Of a stretch of DNA of 49,343 bases, positions 32,784 to 42,412 are shown one piece after another (position 1 is the stretch's first letter; every line of letters begins with the position of its first letter). This DNA comes from Triparma columacea (taxonomy: Eukaryota; Sar; Bolidophyceae; Parmales; Triparmaceae), in NCBI GenBank assembly GCA_030267965.1, contig BRYA01001458.1:3740-53082 (forward strand). The letters are read 5' to 3'. The notes below the pieces were generated by a model, which did not search any database, was not told the DNA's origin, and saw only the letters and a program-made list of their open reading frames with translations. The position numbers were made by a program, and so were the translations under genes.

Positions 32784-35700
32784 ATGGCTCCCTCCGACAT
32801 ACCTCAATATCGTTTTCCATTTCCATCTATTTTTCTCACCGTCTTCCTCCTTTCCTTACACTTTCTCCCCTCTTCTCCCATGGAAGCCTCGCCCACCTTC
32901 TCTGTCTCCCCCATTCCCGGTCTCTCCTGTAACCCACACTACATCGAGCGGACCACTCCATACGTAGAACACAACCCCTCCCTTCAGGACTGCCACCCAG
33001 ACTGTGTGCCCAATTTACTTATGGAACCAGTCTCGTATATAAAGGGTGGGGTGATAATGAACCCATTCTCACACATTGACGTGGGCTACTCGGCTAGCGT
33101 CGCGCTGTCCGACTTCGACAAGGATGGCGACTTGGATCTTGTAGTCGGCAACTCCAACGGGGGCTCCTTATGGTACGACAATGTGGGCAATGCAACTAAT
33201 CCGGAATTCAGAATTAGGCGCAGCAAGGATAACCCACTTACTACCAGTGTTGCCAGCTACAGCACGTTCGCCGCGGGCGATGTCGATGGTGACGGAGATG
33301 ACGATATATACGTGGTTGGTGGGAACGGCTTTGCTTTTTACTTTGAGAATAATTCCACTGGCAGGCCAGACGAAATGAGCGACAACTATCTCTTCTTCGA
33401 GCGCAATCTCGGCTCGTCGAGCGTCCTGAGCATTCCACAGTTCAACAACGGTATCCCTAGGAAGTTCAGGGCGAGCGTAGATCAGGCGGACTTGGACGGT
33501 GATGGTGATGCGGACTTAATATTGTCGTGGGCTGACGGGGAGGTCGGGACTTTTAGGAATGTAGGAAAGAGGGAGGACAGGAAGGTGAGTGCGCAGATGG
33601 TTCACTCGACAACAGTGCAATATACTAACCTTACTTCCTCCCCCCCGTAGTACCTCTTAAAGTGCAACTGTAGGATAAAGGTGAGGAGGGGAGAAAACAA
33701 TCTACCCCCCCCCCTCTGACAATTACTCATTGCCTTTAACCCGCCACTTTTCGCATCTAACTTCGCTCGCCTTAGCAATGGGCTCCAATGATGATCCAAG
33801 AGAACATCACGAAATACTTTCCTCGCTACTCCAACCCCGTAGTCTTCCCCGAAATACAACAGGGCATTCCGCTCCCCATCGACAATTTCGTCGTCAGGAT
33901 GAAGGACATTGACAACGATGGCAGCCTCGAGTTGCTCGTGATGTACGGCGGCAAAATAAAGGTGAGTTCGAAGGCAAAAAGCTAAGTGGAGGAGATGGAG
34001 CCACCCTCAACTATATCAACTAACGAAAACGGCTCTCGGCTACAGGTCTACGATGACAAACTTGATTACAGGTCGCCGACGCAGACGTACGAAGTTCTGC
34101 AGGAGTACGACTTGGGATCTCGAAACTCTCACTTTGAAGTCGCAGATGTGAACGGGGATGGTTGGTTAGATGTGATAGTGGGAGACGAGTACGGTCTTAT
34201 AAGGTATTTTGAAAAGGTAAGCAAGGAGGCCTCTCTCTCTGCCTGGCGAGCCCCGCCTCGCGCGAAGAAAATCTGACCCACACCGCACTTCACAGAGCGG
34301 CTACCAATGCACACCGTGTCCTCCAGGATCCTATGTGCCTCTGCCTCCTGCTATTCCTGTCTGCACGCCTTGCGAGAAGGGTTGGTATAACAGGTGAGAG
34401 CCGGGGATTTTGAAAAGGAGACGGATGCAATTTTGTGGTTCATTTTTTGCTCATTGCTCGTCGATCGCTTTACTGTTATCATAGCGCCTGGAATCAATCT
34501 TCTTGCAACAGAGGCTCCGCAGGTGTCAAGGTCTTCTCTCCCAGCTTGGAGCCTGAAGTCTGCACCTCCGGCTCAATCGGTTACTACGAGGGTGCGACGG
34601 TGTGCTACGTGTGCCCGGGAGGTGAAAAGTCCTGCGAGGGCGGGGACGTTTGTGGGGAAGGTAGGGTGGACCCGAGCACCCTTTGCATCAAGTGCGACGA
34701 CAAATTGTTCAAGGCCATGGGGGACTCTTGCGAGCCTTGTGGGGCGGGAAATCTGCTTGAGACTGTCTTCGGATTTGGTGGGCTAATCGTTGTTGGGGTA
34801 ATTGGATATAAGGTCATCAGCGAGGAGGAGGGGTACTTCTTCTTGGTGAGCATTTTCGACTTTGTGCAGCTTTTCCTACTTATAACGAGCTTGGGGTTGA
34901 CATTGAGTTCGGGGGGGGGAGGTAAGTGTTGCTGGTCCTTTTATTTTCGTCCACGCCTACTGTTCGCTGACAGTTGTTCTAACCTCCTCCCTATTCCCCC
35001 CCTCCCCCCCTCCTCAGTCTATATTGTTACCGTGACATCCTCCGCTTTGCTTCATCCTGATTTCCTCCACCTCGACTGCTGGCTCCCTTGGATAACGTTT
35101 GAACACAAGTTCATTGCTTTTGTCGCCATCTTAATCAGTTTCATCGTCGGGTCCGAGGCGCTTTGGGGCAGGGTCAACGTCAGGTCTACGAAGCTCAGGA
35201 AGAAATATTTTAAGGAGAAGAAGGTTTGGGACGACTTGAAGCAGGGGGGGGGGGAGAGCAAGGACGACGAAGAGCTTGGGGTAGGGAAGGAGGGGGGGGG
35301 GGGGAAGACGAGCGATCNNNNNNNGGAGGAGGAGGTGAGAACGGATGTCTCCCTATTTTTCGCTCCCCTTAATAACACCTGTAACCCTAACACCCACCTT
35401 CCATAACTCCCAGTCCCCCCCGGCGACAATCCCCCCCCCCCCACTAGCAGTCCAATCTCCATCGCAGTTATTAGAGAAGGCCCTGATGCACGGTTCCTCC
35501 CTCTCCCTCCTTACCCACCGTCGTTTCGTGCTATTAGTATTTACGATAATACAAATCCCCTTCATCCACTACGGTCTCAAGCTTTTCTCCTGCACCCCTA
35601 TAGACGAAGTTGGGGGTACTGTGCTTTCACTTGACCCGAGGGTATCATGCCAGCACCCGTCTTACCTTTTAACTGCATCCTTGACATCCGCAGTACTACC

Positions 35701-37811
35701 TATCTTCATAATCGGACCACCCATACTTACCCTTAAAGTAAACCTCGAGATAAAATGGTCCAAGGTACAGTACACGACAGCATCCCTAGATTCTTGGGGC
35801 GTATTATACTCTCACTGCAAGGGTTTTATTTTCCCGATTTGGGAGTCCCTCCGTTCCCTCCGTAGAACTGGGACTGCCGCGTTGCTATCCGTTGACGCGT
35901 CAGTTATCGCGGGAGTTGGGGTTGGGAGTGAGGCTGTTGTTAGGAAGAGTAAGTTGGCTGCGTGGGTTAACGTGGGTTACCTGATCGCTCTAGTACTGGT
36001 GAGTAAAGAGAGGTTGGCAAGGGGTGTGGGGTGGGGGGAGGTGGGGGGATTTAAGATGGGTCCTCTTGAAGGGGTGCGTTTTTTTTGTCAGGCACATTAC
36101 TTCACGAAATATACATGCTAAACGCCCTTAACACACAACAGATCCGACCTTACAAGGCATCTCTGCTGACAATCCTGGACTTTGGTGTGACTTCACTCTT
36201 CATACTAGCCTCTCTCAATAATGTGGTTTCGTCCGATCAGACTGGCGTTTATTTACTAGCGTTGTCAGCTTGGGGTTTCTTCGCCGTAATGGGGTTGAAC
36301 CTTGTTAGAGTTGGCAAGTTAGAGAAGAGAACGTTTCGGAAGGAGGGTGGGCCTTTCGAGAAGGTTTGGCTGGAGAAGCTCAAGCCATTCGATGGGCAAG
36401 AGCTACACCCAAAGAGCAGGGATCTACTGGAAAAGTTCATTACACTTGCAACTATGGTTGAGGTTGCTAGTAAGAAAGAGAGGTGAGGAGAAAGTGGAGG
36501 GCATGGGGTACGATGAGAGCGAGAGATGTGGTATCAGTAGTCCATGTCCTCCCCCCCCGAAAAAAAAGAGGGAAAAATACCTCACCCCATCCCACCCCCA
36601 TATATAGGTACGATAAGTGCAGACGCTTACACTACTCCTTAACATTGGTACAATCATCTCTAATAAAGAGTCTCGAGAACGGTAGTGGATTACGTGATTT
36701 TATATCCCGGCAGTTTGTTTGTAACTATCCCTCCCAATCCTTAGTCCTCTCAAAGTCCAGGGATTTCTATAAGGGTAAATTGGACAGGTTGAAAAGATAC
36801 GGGAACGAGGATAACTTCGAAGAGTATTTGAGAGGATGCTTGAAGTTGCAGGACCAATCGGTTGAATTTGAGAGGAATTTAAGGATGGTTAAGGAGGAGA
36901 GTTTAAGGTCCCACGATTTTGAGGCAGCTGCTGACTGCGATAACGAGATCATACTATTCATCGATAACGTCGATCCTAGGAAGGTTGAAAGGTTCAGGAC
37001 AAAGGTACTTGAAACGGTTGGAAGTTACGAGGTCGGTAACTTGGAGCACTTCACGGGACTCGAGGATAGACTCATGTCCAGGATATCTGATAAAAGGAAG
37101 AGGGAGGAGGCCAGGGAGCTCAGCAGGCAGAGGGTAAGGTCTTACCTGCTTAAGAAGTGCGACGTCGTATGCAGGTCCCTAGAGAGGGCCTTTGTGGCCG
37201 GAGCGAGGAGAGCGATTTTGAGGGACAGGGTTAGGCAGGTATCTGATTACCTCGTTGTTTGGTGCGAGACTGCCAGAGGGTTCGGACTACCTGAGGACGT
37301 TGAGGCGAGGTTCCTGGCAGGGGGGGGGGGAGGAGGAGGAGGAGGGGGGGGGAAGGGAGTTAGGGTGACTAGGGACGCGAAGGTCCACCCGGGGGGCGAG
37401 GGGGAGGAGGACCCGTTCGCTAGGTTTCAGAGGGAGCTTAAGGAGAAGGAAGATGGGGTTGTTACTAAGAAAGAGATTGACGAGAAGGTCAAGGAGGAAT
37501 CCACGAACGTTGGGAGGAAGATCAAGGCTCTGGGGGATACGAAGAGGGCGGACGTCGACCCTATGGAGGTTTTCGGGGTGGTTAAACTTGGCAAGGAGAA
37601 GCTGGACTCCTGGCTTAACGTGAGTCTCGAGGCACTCTGGAAGTATGAGCTGAAGGCGTTGCTAAGGGGTGATCCAGTCAAGGTAAAGAAATACCAGAGA
37701 CTTCAGATGGAGTGTTTCAACGCGAGGTCTAAGTTCATTAGACATGCACAGAAGGCTATGGACGAAGGGAAGGACATGCTTGTGGCGGACGACTGGAGGA
37801 GCATGAGATGA
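32784..37811 (+). CDS. receptor-like FG-GAP / Cys-rich / multi-TM protein
   Basis: Ten exons: 32784-33584, 33651-33680, 33776-33961, 34046-34216, 34296-34393, 34485-34921, 35018-35334, 35414-35998, 36142-36482, 36608-37811. All phases agree (taking the 7-N gap as real), giving 1389 aa. Signal peptide near MAPSDIPQYRF...FLTVFLLSLHFLP. The ectodomain has FG-GAP/VCBS calcium-loop repeats (DFDKDGDLDLVVG, DVDGDGDDDIYVVG, DLDGDGDADLILS, DIDNDGSLELLV, DVNGDGWLDVIVG). A GCC2/GCC3-like Cys-rich region (CTPCPPGSY, CTPCEKGWY, C-VCPGGEKSC) follows. Then come about eight hydrophobic segments (first GGLIVVGVIGYKVI, last WGFFAVMGLNLV) and a long, charged, coiled-coil cytosolic tail with a poly-Gly run. Ligand unknown. 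Confidence 0.82.
35318..35324. other. short assembly gap (7 N)
   Basis: Run of N inside exon 7 of the receptor-like gene, next to G homopolymers. Frames on both sides agree only if the length is right modulo 3. Confidence 0.95.
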
Positions 37812-37911
37812 AAATGTTAGGGAAGTGGGGTTTGTTGTTGTAGTTCTCCTTGCCCTTTTAGTATTTTTTTTAGCGTTAAATAATGATAATTCCCCATTCC
37901 CCTCCCCTCTC

Positions 37912-38555
37912 TCAGTATTTCATCTTCATCATAATATAAAGAAAGACCATAACCACAACCACGAAACCCGCTAGGTACCACATATGTCTCGACCCCGTCG
38001 CGTCCATCATGGTTGTAATCCTGTTCATGGTTGATCCTAGTAGTCCCCCTATGTTGTTGAAGGATGTATCCATACCATCGAGGAGACGGTTTTGCTCGGA
38101 TACTTCCGTGTTTATGTCGAGGGTTAAGGACTTTAGAGTGGCTACTTGATCTGAGAGAGCACCGATACGCTCGTTATTCTATGAGAGTGGTGGTGGTGGT
38201 GGAGGGGGTGTGTGTGAGGGGGAGGGATGAAAGTGTGGGATAGAAGTGAGTGAATGGAATTGAGGGATAAGAAGTGAGGGATAAGAAGTGCTGTTTTGCA
38301 GCGTATGCTGTTGTGCTGTTGTGCTGCTTCATGCTTTGCTGCTTTGCTTTGCTGCTGCTCTTGTGCTCTGCTCTCTCTCTCTTTGTTTACCTGATTCTCC
38401 ATAATCTGGTGACTATAGTCATTGTTATAGTTGTTGTTGTTGTTGTTGTAGTTCATATTACTATTCTGTTGCTGTTGTTGTTGTTGTTGTGTATTTTTAT
38501 AATAATTAGAAGCAATGTTTCCTCGATTGTTCATTGAGTTTGCTGTGCTATACAT
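37912..38555 (-). CDS. BET1: BET1-like Qc-SNARE
   Basis: Two exons, 38555-38391 and 38178-37912, phase 0, 143 aa. Exon 1 encodes a Gln/Asn-rich N-terminus (poly-Q then poly-N with Tyr). Exon 2 starts NNERIGALSDQVATLKSLTL and continues DINTEVSEQNRLLDGMDTSF, GGLLGSTMNRITTMM, then RHMWYLAGFVVVVMVFLYIM as tail anchor. This is the BET1 pattern: one SNARE motif directly followed by a C-terminal TM helix. BET1 drives ER-to-Golgi vesicle fusion with syntaxin-5-type partners. Exon 2 contains no ATG near its start, so the gene is found only by joining the exons. The Q/N extension is longer than in relatives. Confidence 0.85.
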
Positions 38556-38718
38556 TTACACAGCCACTCTTATTGATACTCCTCTTCTTCTTATTGATAT
38601 GTAGTCACACTGTGTTGCTGTTGTTGCACTATGTTGCTGCTGTAGGATGCTGGTTACGCGAGTTGAGACCAAGGAAATATGGCAAAATGATTAATCACAC
38701 CCCAGCAAAATCAATCCC

Positions 38719-40854
38719 ATGTCAATTAATTGCCCATGTGGGGCTTCCGAAGTCAATCTTTTGGGAAATCAGAATCACGACCAGATTATTCTGTTAAACA
38801 CCCACATAACACAACCCTTGACCAACGCGCAAACAACACAAACACCAAACGCCTCTAAGACAAGTACCGCCTCCCCTCCTCCCCCCCCCCCCCTCACCTT
38901 CCTCAATAAAGATAAATCCCCCCCCTCCTTCTCTCCTCTCCCCATGGATCCAGTAGACTCGTTAAACTCGATATGTTGTCCCATAACCCTCTCCCCAATG
39001 TCTGATCCCGTGATCCTAACCTCCGACGGTCACACATACGAGCGTACAGCGATCACAAACTGGTTCAAAACTAACGATACATCACCAATGAGCGGGGAAG
39101 TTATAGGAGAGAACTGTATGTTGATACCTAACCATGCATTAAGGAACGCTATCGCGGAATTTAGGGAAAGAGCTGGAAGTAACGACGGGGTTGATGAAGG
39201 GTATATTAAAGCAGGGAGATTAGGACCTACTAAAGTCGACGTAAAAGGAAGTGGGGAATCTAAACTTGAGGATAAGGATGGGAGGGAGGAAAGTAAGACT
39301 ACATCTAAACCTGAAAGAAGTAGAAAGGGAAGCTGGTTCGGTGGTTGGAATTCCACCTCTGAAGATTTCACTAATACTACAGATACTTACTGTGAGAATA
39401 TGGGTAAAGGACAGCTGTCGGATATCGCGAGAGGGGAACTTGGGGGGAGGGAAGCTGTTGGGACGTTCGCATTGATGGAGAAGAAGAAGAGAATTCGCGA
39501 AATGGAACAAAATAAAATCGAGACAGCAGACTCTAAACCTTCTGCTGACACTTCGAATACAGACGATGCTAAGGGAATGGGGGTTGCATACGGTGAATCC
39601 TTAAAGGGAAGTGAAGCTAACTTATCAGACCGTCGTTTCCTATCCCCCAGGCGTACCCGCGATCACATAATAGTCTGTGGTATGCCTTTAACCTCCACCT
39701 CTTCCGTAGGTACATCCGGGATATTCCAGCATATTCAACCGTACCCTGATAGAATAAGTGTTGACGGTGATATGAATGTTACGGGCTGTGGTAGCAAGGT
39801 ATTAAGCGCGGGTGGGGCGAAAGAGTTTCCAGGTTTATTAGCGACTGCTGGTATGGGTAGGGATGTTCAGCTTTGGATACATCGACCTTTGGAGGATACC
39901 GGGGTGGTTAAGAAGGAGAAGAAGGAAGGGAGGTTCAAGTTATCTAACTGGATTAGAAGGAACACCGATGAAAACCTTAACGCAGCGGGGACGGGGGGGT
40001 TCTGGGAGAACTTCGCGAACCTTAAAGGTAGCAAGGACTGGCTTAACGACGTTAAGTTTTCAGACGACGCCTCACTCGTACTTGCAGGAGGTAGGGCTGG
40101 GAGTATACACCTCTGGAGGAGCCCGCAGATGGGGCCACTAGCAGGGGAATGGGAGAACGTTTCCAACGTACAGAAGGCGCACAGCGGGGGGGAGTTCAAC
40201 GCAGGTGTTGTGAAGAGCGTTGCTCTACACCCGGGTAAGACGAGAGCGTACAGCGGGGGCATGGACTGGGATTTAAAGGCCTGGGATATTGATGGAAGGG
40301 AGGAGGGGCTGGGGGGGGGGAGGGTTATGGGTAACGGGGGTAACAAACACTCTGCACCTATCAACGATATCGCAATCAGCGAGATGAACGGACTCCTAGC
40401 GACGGCGGGGGACGACGGTAGGGTACTCGTATGGGACGAGAGATGCAAGGAGGGGGAGGACTGCATAACCAAACTCCAGGTCAGCGAGAAGCCGTGCTCG
40501 GGGTGCGTGTTCCAGCCATACGGTATCGGAGGGGGGGGGAACTGGATCGTAACGAGCGACGAGGAGGGATGCATAAAGGTATGGGACTTAAGGAAGTGGG
40601 AGCTTAGCCGCGTGATATACGACAGCCGGAAGGTCCACGGAGGCGGGGACTCTTACGGTAGCAGCGGGAGGTGGGAGGGTGGTAACAAGGTGGACTTATT
40701 CAAGGACGTACAGATCAGCACGGAGGGGTGGGTCTGCGCGGTCACGGAACCGGGACATCTTTATAGCTGGGACCCGAGTAAGAACTGGGAAATGAGCAGA
40801 CAACCTACGAGAGTTAAGGCGACGTGCTTAACTATTAGCAGGGTGCTGGCGTAG
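38719..40854 (+). CDS. U-box / WD40-repeat protein (putative E3 ubiquitin ligase)
   Basis: Single exon, 711 aa. A U-box at about residues 80-150 reads ICCPITLSPMSDPVILTSDG, HTYERTAITNWF, then PMSGE and LIPNHALRNAI. A charged linker of about 170 residues follows. The second half carries WD40 blades (LLATAGMGRDVQLWI, DASLVLAGGRAGSIHLWR, TRAYSGGMDWDLKAWDI, NGLLATAGDDGRVLVWDE, IVTSDEEGCIKVWDL, YSWD). U-boxes bind E2 enzymes without zinc, and WD40 propellers recruit substrates. The N-terminal MSINCPCGASEVNLLG has two Cys and may be unimportant. WDSUB1 in animals has the reverse order (WD40 first, U-box last). Substrate unknown. Confidence 0.87.
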   Translation: MSINCPCGASEVNLLGNQNHDQIILLNTHITQPLTNAQTTQTPNASKTSTASPPPPPPLTFLNKDKSPPSFSPLPMDPVDSLNSICCPITLSPMSDPVILTSDGHTYERTAITNWFKTNDTSPMSGEVIGENCMLIPNHALRNAIAEFRERAGSNDGVDEGYIKAGRLGPTKVDVKGSGESKLEDKDGREESKTTSKPERSRKGSWFGGWNSTSEDFTNTTDTYCENMGKGQLSDIARGELGGREAVGTFALMEKKKRIREMEQNKIETADSKPSADTSNTDDAKGMGVAYGESLKGSEANLSDRRFLSPRRTRDHIIVCGMPLTSTSSVGTSGIFQHIQPYPDRISVDGDMNVTGCGSKVLSAGGAKEFPGLLATAGMGRDVQLWIHRPLEDTGVVKKEKKEGRFKLSNWIRRNTDENLNAAGTGGFWENFANLKGSKDWLNDVKFSDDASLVLAGGRAGSIHLWRSPQMGPLAGEWENVSNVQKAHSGGEFNAGVVKSVALHPGKTRAYSGGMDWDLKAWDIDGREEGLGGGRVMGNGGNKHSAPINDIAISEMNGLLATAGDDGRVLVWDERCKEGEDCITKLQVSEKPCSGCVFQPYGIGGGGNWIVTSDEEGCIKVWDLRKWELSRVIYDSRKVHGGGDSYGSSGRWEGGNKVDLFKDVQISTEGWVCAVTEPGHLYSWDPSKNWEMSRQPTRVKATCLTISRVLA

Positions 40855-40979
40855 GAAAGGGGGGAGGAGGGAGGTGGTGGGTGGGGGGGGGAAGGGTTTG
40901 ACGGGGGAAAGGGAAAGAAGAGTTTGGGGTTAACATCATCATCAACATAAAAACGTAGATACTTTTATTAAGATCAACC

Positions 40980-41819
40980 TCACCAAGGAGGAGGACAGAC
41001 GGCGGAGACAACGCCTAGATCTTTTCCTAGATCTATGGAAAGACTCTCGGCGTGAAGAAACATTGGGACTGATGACGAGTACGCATTATTTGTCCCGTGG
41101 ATAGAGTCATTTACAATCGGATGACCTATGGAAGCGAGGTGAATGCGTAGCTGGTGTCCGCGCCCAGTTATCGGTCGGCAGCGGAGGAGCGTCGTGCCAC
41201 CCTCAGGGTCGTACTCAACAACCTCAAAGGTTGTCACTGCAGGACGAGGGGAGATGGAACCGTTCAACGCCCAACGGTTGAAAAAATTACCAGAACTTGG
41301 AGGCGACTCAACTGGGACCTTACCAATGGAAGCTGAGATGACAGTTGGGGCTTCGGGGTCTACTTCCCCCTCGACTCTTGCCAAGTATGACTTTGTTACA
41401 GGGGAAGAAGGAAAGGGGTCGGGTGGCAGGTGTTGGGCTAAACCCTTGTCGCTCGCGAAGTACTCATTCACCAGCTCCGACTTCCGCATGAAGGCCCGCG
41501 AGCAGAGCGAGAGCATGGGCTTCCCTCTAGCGAAGAGAACTAGGCCTGAAGTGTCGAGATCTAATCTGTGGACGTTTCGGAATTCTGATCCGAAGGCATG
41601 TTGAATACGGGTGAGCAGACTGTCGGAAAGGTCGGGGGTCTTGCCAGGCACGGTGAGGAGACCGGCGTGCTTGTTGACAAAGAGGAGGTCAGGAAGGGAT
41701 GTGGAGGAAGAGACAATTGAGTACCCAGGAAGAGCTGGAGGGGTGTATGTGAACGCAGAAGAGCTACGAATACCAATAAAGAGGAACGTGAGGTGGATGA
41801 AAAGGAGGGATTTTAGCAT
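40980..41819 (-). CDS. RluA-type pseudouridine synthase, probably plastid
   Basis: Single exon, 279 aa. The N-terminus MLKSLLFIHLTFLFIGIRSSSA followed by FTYTPP looks like a signal peptide with the ASAF-type Phe used for secondary plastids. Catalytic domain: LLFVNKHAGLLTVPGK, HRLDLDTSGLVLFAR (the second Asp is the catalytic one), then KSYLARVEGEV, TLLRCRPITGRGHQLRIHL and IGHPIVND. These are the RluA/RluC family motifs. It converts uridine in RNA to pseudouridine. Organellar rRNA or tRNA is the likely substrate by location, but position specificity cannot be read from sequence. It lies antiparallel and downstream of the U-box gene. Confidence 0.88.
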   Translation of the reverse strand: MLKSLLFIHLTFLFIGIRSSSAFTYTPPALPGYSIVSSSTSLPDLLFVNKHAGLLTVPGKTPDLSDSLLTRIQHAFGSEFRNVHRLDLDTSGLVLFARGKPMLSLCSRAFMRKSELVNEYFASDKGLAQHLPPDPFPSSPVTKSYLARVEGEVDPEAPTVISASIGKVPVESPPSSGNFFNRWALNGSISPRPAVTTFEVVEYDPEGGTTLLRCRPITGRGHQLRIHLASIGHPIVNDSIHGTNNAYSSSVPMFLHAESLSIDLGKDLGVVSAVCPPPW

Positions 41820-42061
41820 TGTAGAGAGGGAGGATGCCAGGGCGAGTTTGTCTCGAGGGGGAGTGGGGGAATTTCAAGAGGCTGCCAACAACTTTGAGAA
41901 ATGTAATGGTGGCGACGACGAAACGATTAGAATGAATATGAATATATTGAAGAATGGATACTCAAGAGAGAGAGAAGAACATAAACAACAAGGGTGTTTG
42001 GCAAAGAGCTGGACTCGTTTTGCAAGATCCTCCGGCCCAGTTAATCATCGTTAAAACCGCT

Positions 42062-42360
42062 TTATTTAGGTGAGCATGCTCCTCTGGATATCACGCGTCC
42101 GACAACTTCCCCCGTGGGACCCAATAAGGCAATGTCGGCACTTGTTCGCAATTGTAGGGAAGCATTATCATCCACATGAACATTGAGGAGTGGATAGATT
42201 GATTGAGGATTATGAGCTGAGGGAAGGGGAAGAAGCGTTTTCGTAACTCTGACATTGAGCGACACATCATAAATCTATGTCTCGTAACCCGTAATTAATG
42301 ACAATCGTGAGTCTAACCTCCCCACCCCACCAACTGCCTCATTCGCTTATGCTCCACCAT
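42062..42360 (-). CDS. tentative small two-exon protein
   Basis: Not recognised. An ATG at 42360 starts MVEHKRMRQL, followed by a possible GTGGGG donor. A frame that opens after ACGAGACATAG reads IYDVSLNVRVTKTLLPLPS, then HVDDNASLQLRTSADIALLG and ends CSPK at 42062. Joined in phase 0 this gives about 80 residues rich in beta-type sequence. Weak donor, no homology recognised. It lies between the pseudouridine synthase and the modular locus and may be chance. Confidence 0.3.
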
Positions 42361-42412
42361 AATTTGACAGGCTTCAAAGAACATACTCGAGAAATTACAC
42401 GTCAACACCCCG

